DNA from: Symbiodinium natans
Lineage: Eukaryota > Sar > Dinophyceae > Suessiales > Symbiodiniaceae
Direction of reading: 5' to 3'
NCBI GenBank assembly: GCA_905221605.1
Contig: CAJNDS010001446.1
Coordinates: 1,551,315-1,591,314, forward strand
Length of the DNA stretch: 40,000 nt
Shown: piece by piece, positions 23,766-27,065 of the stretch
Position numbering within the stretch: position 1 is the first letter of the stretch
How the letters are laid out: each line of letters begins with the position of its first letter
The notes under the pieces: model-generated
What the model saw: only the letters and a program-made list of their open reading frames with translations
Told to the model about the DNA's origin: nothing
The model's database searches: none
Made by a program: the position numbers and the translations under genes

Positions 23766-26201
23766 TCCCTAAAGGGTATATGTATATATACATATATATA
23801 TATATGTATATGTATACATAGAAAAATATCTATATCTATTTCCCTAATTGACTCAGTCCCTACGAAGACCACAGGCCCCCGATTCGGTGGGGCGATCACC
23901 GCAGCGCTCTTCCTGCAGAAGTTCGTGCAGAAGGAGCTCGGGCTCTCGGGGGTTTCGGGGGTTTAGGGTTTAGGATTTATGGGGTTTGGGGTTTGGTGTT
24001 TAGGGTTTTTAGGTCTTTAGGGTTTTAGGGTTTTAGGGTTTAGGTCTTCGTATGAGGTCTATGGGTCCAGAAGGAGGCTTCGAAACTCTAGGGGTTTCAG
24101 GGTTCCGAAGGTCAAAAGGCTTAAGCTTCGTTGGGGTCCAAATGTTTGCACTGCTGCGGGCATGGAAACTTCCAGCTCAGAGCTTGGTGGTCCGCCGGGG
24201 TGTGTGTCGACTGTTAAGCTCTTAGCCCTAAAGCTTATGAGCCCTAGAAACCTCTTAAATCGCCCTACACCTCTTTGCTATACCTCATGCGCTCAAAAAA
24301 CCTTTACAAAACCCTACAGACCCTACAAGCATCAGAAGCCCTACAAGCCCTACAAAACCTGCAAACCCTATACCGGCAGCCCCAGACGCCCTGAAGCGAG
24401 CCATCGTTACTGTGTGTGTGTGTGTGTTTTTCTGTGTAACTAGGCTCCGAAGTTTGCCGCTCTCTTCTTGAGATGCGTTGCTGTGGAGGGTGGGGTACCT
24501 TGATTGTTTTTGAAGTTCCGTGTGCCAGATACTTCGGAGAGCACCCTTGCCCACGTGAGCAAGCCTTGGTGCGAGCGGTCGGGTTCCGAGAGCAGAGAGG
24601 GAGGCGGGTATCAAAACCGATAGAATTGTTATCGTTGAATTGAGGTTGCCTAGGCTTGCTGCAAAAAGAGGCTGGGACTGCTCCCCCCCCCCCCACCCGC
24701 AGGATGTTGCAAGTTTATGGTCGTCAAAAAAGTCTGTATACATTGCAAGTTGTATAATTATGCTTGACCCCTAAACTCCAAACAGATTAAACATAGATAA
24801 ATATAATAACGTTATGTATATATATATATATACATATATGAAATGAAACTTGATGTAGGGTTTCGGAGTTTAGGGTAGGGGAAGCCTTCTCGTAAGCCCT
24901 GAACCCTAAACCCTAGACCTTAAACCCTAAACCCTAAACCCTAAACCCTAAACCCTAAACCCTAAACCCTAAACCCTAAACCCTAAACCCTAAACCCTAA
25001 ACCCTAAACCCTAAACCCTAAACCCTAAACCCTAAACCCTAGCCCTAAACCCTAAACCCTAAACCCTAGCCCTAAACCCTAAACCCTAAACCCTAAGCCA
25101 GTCCCTGCCAGGAGGTTAGCTGGGCTCATTTGGACATCGCTGGCCCAACATGGTCCGAGAAGCCCAAGGTCAGCATGGATCCCGGGCTTACAGTTTGGGG
25201 TTTAGGGTTTGGGGTTTAGGGTTTAGGGTTTCGGGTTTGGAGTTTGGGGTTTTAGGGTTTGGGGTTTAGGGTTGGGGTTTAGGGTTTAGGATTTGGAGTT
25301 TGGGGTTTAGGGTTTAGGGTTTTGGAGTTTGGGGTTCAGGCCAGAGTCTGGAGGTGTTTCGTGGTGTTCATAGCCCAGTCTTCTGTTTGACGCGGCTGCA
25401 GATCACCATCACCATGAGGGGATGAAAACAAGAAGCCCTAAACCCTAAACCCTAAACCCTCAGCCCTAAACCCTAAACCCTAAACCCTAAACCCCAGACC
25501 CTAGCCCCTAAACCCTAAAGCCGGTTCTAGGGGGCGAGCCAGGGTATAAAAATAAAATCGGACTCGAAGCCTGAAGCCGGTTGGTGCGTGCGCGCGCAGG
25601 GGGTCAATGGCGTCGGCGGCACCGGAACCATGGCCGTGCTGGCCAGATTCAGGAAGCCCTAAACCCTCAACGCATACTATCCCAAAACCCGTAAGCCCCT
25701 AAACCGATACTAACCCAAAACCCCTAAACCCTCAACCCGACGACCCTAAATCCTTCTAATCCCTTGCGGGGCAATTCAGGTTGGGGAAGGGTCCCGGCTG
25801 AAGCGCCCTAACACCCTAGATCCCTAATAGCCCTAAACCCTAAACCCTAAACCCTAAACCCTAAACCCTAAACCCTAAACCCCAAATCCCTTCACCGGGA
25901 CATCCTGCTCTAAATGCAAGGAACCCTGAGTTGCAAGGCTGGTGTAGGGTTTAGGGTTTAGGGTTTAGGGTTTAGGGTTTAGGGTTTAGGGTTTAGGGTT
26001 TAGGGTTTAGGGTTTAGGGTTTAGGGGTTAGGGGTTAGGGGTTTAGGGGCTTACTGTTTAGGATTTAGGGCTTAGGGTTCATGATTTAGGGGTTTAGCGT
26101 GTGATGGCCTAAGCACTCCACTAAGTCTTTCATCCCGTGTGTGGGCGTTGAAGCGACTGTGCCAGGTCCGCACACTCACGGACTTCATTTGCAAAGCCTG
26201 A
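1514..26201 (+). CDS. Leucyl aminopeptidase, M17 family, 3' part of a split gene
   Basis: This is the overall gene model; exons are listed separately. Cytosol/leucyl aminopeptidases are hexameric two-metal enzymes that remove N-terminal residues from peptides. Ten exons (1514-1568, 2049-2109, 20825-20857, 21871-21926, 23084-23108, 23650-23676, 23875-23951, 25112-25168, 25600-25632, 26166-26201) join in frame to a continuous C-terminal catalytic domain from just after the family's NTDAEG-R motif to a stop. Recognisable blocks in order are LTLADAL, VVDIATLTGAC, NSDDMA, GEKVWRMPLE, DFADMKNTG, GGAITAALFLQKFV, WAHLDIAGPTW and VRTLTDF. The N-terminal half, with most metal ligands, lies left of the window. 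Six of nine donors are GC and three are GT. Oddly, an apparently complete second gene lies inside intron 2. No frame-breaking change was seen, so it looks functional. Confidence 0.85.
1870..2040. repeat. Tandem CCCCTAAA octamer tract
   Basis: About twenty copies of an octamer (CCCCTAAA) rather than the usual heptamer CCCTAAA, ending as heptamers just before the acceptor of aminopeptidase exon b. A similar octamer run is at about 21990-22065. It is a homogenised variant of the telomere-like repeat. Confidence 0.9.
2049..2109 (+). CDS. Leucyl aminopeptidase exon b (DIATLTGAC block)
   Basis: It encodes VVDIATLTGACMVALGQGIT plus one base and carries the M17 family's hallmark DIATLTGAC-ALG. It is preceded by a long CCCCTAAA tract ending in CCCCCAG and followed by a GT donor at 2110. 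The last G joins GC of the exon at 20825 to give glycine. The intron that follows is 18,715 bases long and contains a whole second gene. Confidence 0.88.
2140..2320. repeat. Poly-G run and TTTAGGG-type tract
   Basis: A run of about 25 G residues (2142-2166) is followed by degenerate then perfect TTTAGGG repeats to about 2295. It begins about 30 bases after the donor of aminopeptidase exon b. Confidence 0.9.
2321..2542. mobile_element. Family B element interrupted by a family A element
   Basis: Left end CTTGGTAGCCCAGT and right end ACTGGGCTACCAAG are perfect 14-base inverted repeats. Removing the nested element at 2357-2468 and one copy of its 8-bp duplication leaves about 100 bases that match the family B copy at 16150-16266. 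No clear duplication of the outer target site is visible. No ORF is present, so this is a MITE-like non-autonomous element. Confidence 0.85.
2357..2468. mobile_element. Family A inverted-repeat element (copy 1)
   Basis: It starts TTGGGATGCTCCCC and ends GGGAACATGCCAA, with long imperfect arms (AGAGTCCTTAACAGGGATT and its counterpart near 2430) around a central G run. It is flanked on both sides by the perfect 8-base direct repeat AAGGTTCC (2349-2356 and 2469-2476), a target-site duplication. It is non-coding and inserted into a family B element. Confidence 0.9.
2560..3653. other. Intron or spacer before the UBL-RCC1 gene
   Basis: It holds TTTAGGG-type repeats (2565-2640), about 270 bases of unique sequence with no exon I can support, a nine-base CCTATGAAC array (3185-3275), CCCTAAA-type runs near 3385-3430, and a unique stretch to 3600. 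The start codon of the nested gene follows at 3654. Confidence 0.5.
3185..3275. repeat. Nine-base tandem repeat CCTATGAAC
   Basis: About ten tandem copies of CCTATGAAC with single changes (one TCCATGAAC, one CCTGTGAAC). It resembles CCCTAAA-type repeats stretched to a nine-base period, like the CCTATAACC array at 21645. Confidence 0.9.
3654..3695 (+). CDS. UBL-RCC1 gene, first exon (start of ubiquitin-like domain)
   Basis: ATG at 3654 begins MALRLTVVLLSGRE, the usual first strand and LLSGR turn of the ubiquitin-like domain found before RCC1 repeats. The GC donor at 3696 is chosen because it joins in phase to the exon at 5487. The reading frame is also open for a few codons upstream of the ATG. 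Confidence 0.65.
3654..18905 (+). CDS. Ubiquitin-like domain plus RCC1-type repeat protein, split gene
   Basis: This is the overall model; exons are listed separately. The N-terminus is a ubiquitin-like fold (VVLLSGRE, then VSIDAAPDWSANKLRLEAL, then EGDVLRGRSTLADAGLESG). About nine RCC1-type units follow, with the pattern GGDSS-V-QL-V-QIQAT-AFAA-L-GDGSVVTWG. In known families RCC1 repeats form a beta-propeller; the function of this protein is unknown to me. From 7828 to 18899 all successive exon joins are phase-compatible. One short exon of the ubiquitin-like domain was not found between 5547 and 7272. Donors are GT, GC and GA. The 3' end is uncertain: it may stop at the TGA at 18903 or continue. 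The entire model lies within intron 2 of the aminopeptidase gene on the same strand. Confidence 0.78.
3763..4262. mobile_element. Family A element (copy 2) carrying a 399-base insert
   Basis: The left part TTGGGATGTTCCCCC-TTATACCAACAGTCCTTA and the right part GAAGGACTGTTAGTATA match the two halves of other family A copies. They are separated by 399 bases absent from all five other copies. The far right terminus is degraded into TTTAG-type sequence. Confidence 0.7.
3796..4194 (+). pseudogene. Frame-shifted Cys-rich, zinc-finger-like fragment inside a family A element
   Basis: The insert is bracketed by CTTA (3792-3795 and 4195-4198), a possible 4-base target duplication. It encodes three similar Cys/His units: CKAKWC-x9-C-x2-H (about 3883-3950), CSTPHC-x9-C-x2-C (about 4002-4062) and WCVGCGLC-x8-C-x2-C (about 4108-4165). 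The first unit is in a different frame from the other two, so a shift occurred near 3960-3990, or a tiny intron is present. Spacing resembles small treble-clef-type zinc ribbons. I do not know the family. It may be a captured host gene piece or a retroposed sequence. Confidence 0.5.
4330..5090. other. AT-rich island without genes or heptamer repeats
   Basis: About 750 bases of markedly AT-rich sequence with TTAT, TATG and ACTAT words, no ORF worth reporting and no TTTAGGG repeats. It sits in the first intron of the UBL-RCC1 gene. No mitochondrial or plastid coding motif was recognised on either strand. Composition changes abruptly at both edges, which suggests foreign, organellar or transposon origin. 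Confidence 0.7.
5308..5422. mobile_element. Family A inverted-repeat element (copy 3), nearly intact
   Basis: Left arm TTGGGATGTTCCCC, then CTTATACTAACAGTCCTTAA and TAGGGATT. The right arm is the complement of almost all of this, ending ATATCCCAA. A run of about 19 C lies in the loop. Flanking octamers TCCTAAGC and TCCTAAAC are an 8-base target duplication with one mismatch. No coding capacity. Confidence 0.9.
5487..5547 (+). CDS. UBL-RCC1 gene exon 2 (ubiquitin-like domain, middle)
   Basis: After CCTTCCAG the exon reads VSIDAAPDWSANKLRLEALR plus one base, matching strand 2 and the helix of the ubiquitin-like domain. The donor is GTAATA. It joins the previous exon in phase, but its end phase does not fit the exon at 7272, so one exon is missing or another donor is used. 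Confidence 0.65.
5631..5734 (+). mobile_element. Family E dispersed repeat (copy 1)
   Basis: It runs from TACTATAGGGGCCT to AATTATTCCGACCCC. A full-length, inverted copy is at 36785-36881, sharing GGGTTTTGGGGGT (one base different here), GGGAATACTATTAGTAAT and ATTCCGACCCC. Partial copies lie near 5552, 17595 and 37226. No clear terminal inverted repeat, so the element class is unknown. Confidence 0.7.
5840..6735. other. Unique intronic stretch, nothing recognised
   Basis: About 900 bases of mixed sequence nearly free of heptamer repeats, between UBL exons at 5547 and 7272. The missing short UBL exon should lie in this intron but I could not identify it. Open frames here lack coding character. 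Confidence 0.4.
6740..6896. repeat. CCCTAAA tract with an internal CCCTAGA variant block
   Basis: Heptamers CCCTAAA are interrupted by about five consecutive CCCTAGA copies (about 6822-6860) and then resume. The block structure implies local expansion of a single mutated unit. Confidence 0.95.
7272..7346 (+). CDS. UBL-RCC1 gene exon (ubiquitin-like domain, C-terminal part)
   Basis: After CCCCTAAG the exon reads PPEGDVLRGRSTLADAGLES, then GAVLT. This is the G-x-VL-G--TL-DAGL--G--LT signature of the ubiquitin-like domain's second half. The GC donor at 7347 joins in phase to the exon at 7828. Confidence 0.75.
7560..7800. repeat. Low-complexity CCAAAACCC-type stretch
   Basis: A degenerate run of CCCCAAAAC words of varying length. 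It gives long apparent reading frames on the minus strand rich in Gly, Phe, Leu and Trp, which are artefacts of composition. Confidence 0.9.
7828..7881 (+). CDS. UBL-RCC1 gene exon (start of first RCC1 unit)
   Basis: It encodes VRRRQVARAQRAFAVLLE. This fits the linker and the AFA-LL strand of the first RCC1-type unit. The acceptor is CTGGAG and the GT donor (GTGACG) is at 7882. The next exon supplies DGRVFSWG, in phase. An upstream acceptor after CCCGAAG would add six residues. Confidence 0.72.
7885..8767. other. Intron of TTTAGGG-type and G/T-rich degenerate sequence
   Basis: TTTAGGG repeats (7890-8015) begin directly after the donor. A G/T-rich stretch follows (8200-8750) with T and G homopolymers near 8515-8545. 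The predicted frames are Phe/Gly/Leu-rich composition artefacts. No exon was recognised. Confidence 0.6.
8768..8862. mobile_element. Family A inverted-repeat element (copy 4)
   Basis: The left arm has GGGATGCTCCCCCTTATACT and AGCAGTCCTTAGTCGGGATT; the right arm is its complement (CCCGATTAAGGACTGTTAG, then AAAGGGGAACA). The terminal bases are eroded and no target duplication is visible. A CCCTAAA tract starts directly at its right edge. Confidence 0.85.
8982..9025 (+). CDS. UBL-RCC1 gene exon R1 (DGRVFSWG)
   Basis: It encodes DGRVFSWGHENDGG plus two bases, the second half of an RCC1 unit. The acceptor is GCGGCAG after a long CCCTAAA tract and the donor is GTGTGA. The split codon AG+C gives serine with the next exon. 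Confidence 0.8.
9426..9507 (+). CDS. UBL-RCC1 gene exon R2
   Basis: It encodes VVKDQLVDVLAIQSNPT, then AFAAIRGDGS, with the canonical V-QL-V--IQ--AFAAI-GDGS pattern. The next base pair is GA (GAACCATGG), and only this donor joins the frame cleanly to VVTWG of the next exon, so a GA donor is inferred. Confidence 0.82.
9893..9949 (+). CDS. UBL-RCC1 gene exon R3 (VVTWG)
   Basis: It encodes VVTWGAPQVGGDIETNGLK after CATCTCCTCAG. The GT donor at 9950 is used here. An alternative GA donor at 9932 (after GGDI) would give a unit closer to the usual length. Both keep phase. Confidence 0.75.
10195..10272. repeat. Perfect TTTAGGG tract next to an acceptor
   Basis: Eleven uninterrupted TTTAGGG units lie directly upstream of exon R4. 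This is an exception to the usual C-strand orientation before acceptors. Confidence 0.95.
10290..10337 (+). CDS. UBL-RCC1 gene exon R4
   Basis: It encodes LPEDRLVDVREIQSSG, the first half of an RCC1 unit, after CCTTACAG. A GA donor (GACAGC) gives an in-phase join to GAFAALLADG. Reading on would reach a TAG within seven codons. Confidence 0.72.
10717..10749 (+). CDS. UBL-RCC1 gene exon R5 (micro-exon, 33 bases)
   Basis: It encodes GAFAALLADGT after AAAGCAG. The GC donor GCGGCTCG is nearly identical to the donor of exon R7 (GCGGCTCA), which ends at the same place in its repeat. It joins in phase to VVAWG. Confidence 0.72.
11700..11751 (+). CDS. UBL-RCC1 gene exon R6 (VVAWG)
   Basis: It encodes VVAWGLPNWGGSISAEA plus one base after CTGATTTCAG. 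The GT donor at 11752 adds G, which completes GTA (valine) with the next exon. Confidence 0.78.
11760..13659. other. Intron R6-R7 with an element and two non-conserved open frames
   Basis: It contains TTTAGGG variants after the donor, a family A element (12104-12203), an AT-richer stretch with a 117-codon frame (12331-12684), a 70-codon frame (12909-13121), and heptamer tracts at 13080-13150 and 13265-13470. Neither frame shows recognisable motifs or the third-position bias of the exons, so I do not call genes. Confidence 0.5.
12104..12203. mobile_element. Family A inverted-repeat element (copy 5)
   Basis: Starts CTGGGATGTTCCCC and ends GGGGCCATCCCAA, with the conserved arms AGCAGTCCTTAATAGGGAT and its counterpart. 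It is bracketed by the perfect octamer GGAACAAG (12096-12103 and 12204-12211), an 8-base target duplication. Confidence 0.9.
13660..13730 (+). CDS. UBL-RCC1 gene exon R7
   Basis: After CCGCCTCAG it completes a valine codon and reads HPGDVRQIQATFG, then AFAAICGDGT. With this acceptor the spacing from GG to AFAA is 20 residues, the same as in other units. A later acceptor (13670) is also in phase but gives a short unit. The GC donor is GCGGCTCA. Confidence 0.8.
14236..14320. mobile_element. Family F related repeat, partial
   Basis: It shares CCCCTTATTGGG, TTAAACCCAAAAGAG and CCTAGGCTACTC with the family F copies at 18231 and 19457. The left end is not recognisable. Confidence 0.5.
14457..14501 (+). 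CDS. UBL-RCC1 gene exon R8 (VVTWG)
   Basis: It encodes VVTWGESTHGGDSSE after GAGCAGAG. The GT donor GTTGCC is chosen because joining to exon R9 then restores DSSE-VQDALRDV with normal spacing. The frame remains open after the donor for several residues that resemble the repeat, so a longer exon is possible. Confidence 0.78.
15322..15405. repeat. GA dinucleotide microsatellite
   Basis: About 40 GA units with a few interruptions (GACA, GAAA). It gives artefactual Arg/Glu and Ser/Leu frames on the two strands. Confidence 0.98.
15885..16024. repeat. Long CCCTAAA tract before an RCC1 exon
   Basis: About nineteen nearly perfect heptamers with one AAA insertion, directly upstream of the acceptor of exon R9. 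Confidence 0.98.
16035..16145 (+). CDS. UBL-RCC1 gene exon R9
   Basis: It encodes VQDALRDVRCIQAGLGSSG, CAFAAIRSDG and SVVTWGSP. The acceptor is GTTGAG. The frame would shift at the family B element that follows. Excising bases 16146-16266 as a GA-AG intron joins CCC to GAG and restores SP-ENGGDSSAV. Confidence 0.85.
16150..16266. mobile_element. Family B element acting as an intron in an RCC1 unit
   Basis: Left end CTTGGCAGCCCAGT and right end ACTGGGCTACCAAG are inverted repeats (one mismatch). GAGA flanks both sides (16146-16149 and 16267-16270), a 4-base target duplication. The element plus one duplication is 121 bases, so it would shift the frame if retained. The first GAGA gives a GA donor and the element's last bases give the AG acceptor. 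Confidence 0.92.
16267..16671 (+). CDS. UBL-RCC1 gene exon R10, three RCC1 units
   Basis: This is the largest exon of the gene, 135 codons. It carries three tandem units, each with GG-x-SS-V---L--V-QI, then AFAA-L-GDG-VVTWG. Units begin at ENGGDSSAVQ, WGGCSSAVKE and DGGDSSSVQH. The frame stops just past the exon because a family C element is inserted. A GT donor at 16672 and the acceptor at 16828 restore AV-QAQL. Confidence 0.9.
16676..16781. mobile_element. Family C inverted-repeat element (copy 1), within an intron
   Basis: Left CTCAGTAGCTGG and right CAACAACTAAG are imperfect inverted repeats, with a longer inner inverted pair (GTACACTTTTACAC and AAAAGTGTACAC). GTTC flanks it at 16672-16675 and 16782-16785. 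The left GTTC supplies the GT donor of the intron. Confidence 0.85.
16829..16924 (+). CDS. UBL-RCC1 gene exon R11
   Basis: It encodes VQAQLQDVRQIQSTSM, then GFAALRGDGSVVCWGE. The acceptor CAACCAAG ends a short CCCTAAA tract. The GC donor (GCACGG) at 16925 is inferred from phase with the next exon. Confidence 0.85.
16925..17441. other. Intron R11-R11b
   Basis: Mostly unique sequence with moderate AT content and a 92-codon frame (17044-17322) lacking recognisable motifs. Short CCCTAAA runs (17330-17412) precede the acceptor. Confidence 0.5.
17442..17501 (+). CDS. UBL-RCC1 gene exon R11b (divergent half-unit)
   Basis: It encodes AMFGGRPRDGRTPTDVLELQ after CCGGAGAG. It has high G/C at third positions and phase-0 joins on both sides (GC donor at 17502). 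It fills the place between WGE and VAFAALL, but matches the usual GGDSS-V-QL pattern poorly. A kelch-like FGG motif is an alternative reading. Confidence 0.55.
17595..17683 (+). mobile_element. Family E dispersed repeat (copy 2, partial)
   Basis: It shares GGGTTTTGAGGGTTACTATGG, GCACTATATTAGTA and TTATTCCGACCC (spacing as in copy 1), with its left end interrupted by TTTAGGG repeats. Confidence 0.6.
17913..17966 (+). CDS. UBL-RCC1 gene exon R12
   Basis: It encodes VAFAALLSSGQVASWGDS after AAATGAG. The GC donor (GCCACT) at 17967 joins in phase to KCGGDASSLRQHL. Confidence 0.8.
18231..18345. mobile_element. Family F inverted-repeat element
   Basis: Left ACTAGGACGCAGAGAAGG and right CTTCTGGGTCTAGT are imperfect inverted ends. 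The interior shares GGCCCTTATT, CTCCCT--AA-CCCCTTT and CCTAGGTTAC with copies at 19457 and 21245. Family B interiors are similar, so B and F may be related. Confidence 0.65.
18861..18899 (+). CDS. UBL-RCC1 gene exon R13
   Basis: It encodes KCGGDASSLRQHL after TTAACCAAG, a clear GGD-SSL--HL start of a unit. Two readings remain: a GC donor at 18900 leading to a further exon, or read-through to the TGA at 18903-18905, which would end the protein. Confidence 0.72.
19457..19569. mobile_element. Family F inverted-repeat element
   Basis: Left ACTGGGACCCGGAGTAGG and right ACTCTTGGCTCTAGT are imperfect inverted repeats. A second left half (ACTAGGACCCGGAGTAGG) lies at about 19385 and is cut by TTTAGGG sequence. 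Confidence 0.65.
19690..19748 (+). CDS. Possible further RCC1 exon (CFAFAA)
   Basis: An island between unique sequence and a CCCTAAA tract reads KRLQCFAFAA at its end, matching the QI--AFAA strand. The acceptor and donor are uncertain (TTCTCAG, AGCCAG or TTGCAG), and no following VVTWG exon was found before the aminopeptidase exon at 20825. Confidence 0.35.
19750..20824. other. 3' part of the 18.7-kb aminopeptidase intron
   Basis: CCCTAAA tracts (19748-19825, 19905-19975, 20110-20150, 20440-20515, 20665-20810) alternate with short unique stretches. One tract (20693-20745) is a pure CCCTCAA variant block. No exon could be supported. Confidence 0.5.
20825..20857 (+). CDS. Leucyl aminopeptidase exon c (micro-exon)
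   Basis: After GACGCCGAG, two bases complete a glycine codon, then MWSNSDDMAQ plus one base. This matches the family's G-(L/I)F-(S/T)N-DD-A segment. The GC donor (GCTCGC) and the acceptor at 21870 give QR-LDAAAKS with exactly the family spacing. Confidence 0.8.
21245..21363. mobile_element. Family F related element
   Basis: It shares AAGTAGGCCCTTATTCCCTT, TTCCCTTATAAGCCCC and CTCTTGGGTCTAGT with other F copies. A partial copy lies at 21020-21105. Confidence 0.55.
21640..21830. repeat. Nine-base CCTATAACC tandem array
   Basis: About twelve CCTATAACC units with AAACCTATA variants, grading into CCCTGAA-type units. It lies just upstream of aminopeptidase exon d. Confidence 0.9.
21871..21926 (+). 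CDS. Leucyl aminopeptidase exon d (GEKVWRMPLE)
   Basis: It encodes LDAAAKSTGEKVWRMPLE, a strong match to the family's G-E--WR-PL block. The acceptor is CCCAGCGAG. A GC donor (GCGCGC) at 21927 is required for the in-phase join to DDYFEGLK. The apparent GTAAAC site ten bases on would break the frame. Confidence 0.88.
21937..23083. other. Intron d-e, mostly repeat
   Basis: CCCTAAA and CCCCTAAA tracts (21938-22070), TTTAGGG tracts (22165-22350), CCCTAAAAA-type variants (22800-22960) and short unique islands. No coding exon was recognised. Confidence 0.55.
23084..23108 (+). CDS. Leucyl aminopeptidase exon e (25-base micro-exon)
   Basis: It encodes DDYFEGLK plus one base after ATCGGCCAG, matching the family segment between PLE and S-(F/V)ADM. 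The GC donor (GCGCCG) splits the serine codon A+GT with the next exon. Confidence 0.82.
23650..23676 (+). CDS. Leucyl aminopeptidase exon f
   Basis: It completes serine and reads DFADMKNT plus one base, the family's ADMKNTGG motif. The acceptor is CCCCAAG. The GC donor lies within a 27-base segment that is repeated at the far end of the intron. Confidence 0.88.
23666..23890. repeat. 27-base direct repeat bracketing an intron
   Basis: Bases 23666-23692 and 23864-23890 match at 25 of 27 positions, and both contain CACAGGCCCCCGA. The AG-GC inside the left copy is the donor junction and the AG-GC inside the right copy is the acceptor junction, so the intron is the unit between equivalent points of the two copies. 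Confidence 0.9.
23729..23822. repeat. TA microsatellite with palindromic arms
   Basis: TA repeats (23729-23762), then ATCCCTAAAGGGTATATG and more alternating TATATG/CATATA sequence. It lies within the 198-base intron and can fold on itself. Confidence 0.95.
23875..23951 (+). CDS. Leucyl aminopeptidase exon g (GGAITAALFLQKFV)
   Basis: It completes glycine and reads PRFGGAITAALFLQKFV, then QKELGLSG. This is the highly conserved M17 GGAITAA-FL block. The GT donor (GTTTCG) at 23952 joins in phase. Confidence 0.92.
23960..25111. other. Intron g-h
   Basis: TTTAGGG variants (23955-24045), about 800 bases of largely unique sequence (24050-24850) containing a TG repeat (24411-24427) and a TA repeat (24815-24838), and a long CCCTAAA tract to the acceptor. 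Frames on the minus strand (24285-24743) show no recognisable motif. Confidence 0.5.
24900..25098. repeat. Longest CCCTAAA tract of the window
   Basis: About 27 heptamers with two CCCTAGC-type variants, ending 14 bases before the acceptor of aminopeptidase exon h. Confidence 0.97.
25112..25168 (+). CDS. Leucyl aminopeptidase exon h (WAHLDIAGP)
   Basis: It encodes EVSWAHLDIAGPTWSEKPK after CTGCCAG, matching the conserved H-D-AG--W motif. The donor is GTCAGC after AAG. Confidence 0.9.
25600..25632 (+). CDS. Leucyl aminopeptidase exon i (GGTGT block)
   Basis: It encodes GVNGVGGTGTM after GCGCGCAG, the family's glycine-rich GATG-G segment. A GC donor (GCCGTG) joins to VRTLTDF. Reading through instead gives a plausible but less family-like end at a TAA within CCCTAAA sequence (25660). 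Confidence 0.75.
25945..26035. repeat. TTTAGGG tract
   Basis: About twelve perfect TTTAGGG units in the last aminopeptidase intron. Confidence 0.97.
26166..26201 (+). CDS. Leucyl aminopeptidase last exon j with stop
   Basis: It encodes VRTLTDFICKA and then TGA, after TGTGCCAG. It matches the family C-terminus (V-TL-EF) and joins GGTGTM in phase. Confidence 0.78.
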   Translation, partial: VRTLTDFICKA

Positions 26202-27020
26202 GTGGTGGAGGTGACAACCCTAAAAACCCTAAACCTTAAACCCTAAACCCTAAGCTGTTTCTGCTCACATGGAAGTCAAGGAGCTTCAAGATTCACCAAT
26301 ACCATCCCCTGAGCATCCGCAGATAATAAATAGCAACAGGCGCCCTACATGCCCATTCCGATCAACTAGACCCCTAAACCTGAACCCTCTACATATATAT
26401 ATATGTATACATTTATGTATAAGCTTGAATAAAAAAGCCCCAGATTTTGACTCTCTCTCTCTCTATATTTACACCTTAATCAAACAAGACCCTCTCCCTC
26501 TCTAAAATACATCAACTGCCCGTTTCCCTCAGCGACCACGAGCTGAGGCCCTCGATTTTCTCAGGCTAGGTGCGTCGAAAAAGATAGCAGGTTGGACCCT
26601 AAAACCCTCGACCCTCAACCCCAGGGTTCGGGGCGGGTTTAGGGTTTAGGGTTTAGGGTTTAGGGTTTAGGGTTTAGGGTTTAGGGTTTAGGGTTTAGGG
26701 TTTAGGGTTTAGGGCCTAAACCCTAAACCCTGGGTTTAGTGGCCTACATACGCACATCTGGTATTTTTGGGGGTAGCTTGCGCCAGAATTGTCGGGCAAA
26801 AGCTACAGGATGAGGTTGGTAAGGCCTGAAAACTGGGATTTTCCCAAACCTAGACCCTAAACCCTACACCCTAAACCCTCAACCCTCAACCCTAAACCCT
26901 AAACCCTAAACCCTATTCCCAATCAGTTCTGCTCCGTACCCCTGAGCCCTAAACCCTAAACCCTAAACCCTAAACCCTAAACCCTAAACCCTATATACCC
27001 CTGAGCCCTTCAACATGCAG

Positions 27021-27065
27021 CCCGAGCTCCACAACAAAGCTTATCCTGGAGCCCCCTTTGGGAAT
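27021..27065 (+). CDS. Possible exon, unidentified
   Basis: After CAACATGCAG the island reads PELHNKAYPGAPFGN before a TAA. A GC donor at 27051 is possible. It is preceded by a CCCTAAA tract and followed by a TTTAGGG tract, like the proven exons. The LH-AYPG-P-G string recalls M16 processing peptidases, but 15 residues are too few to assign a family. Confidence 0.35.
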
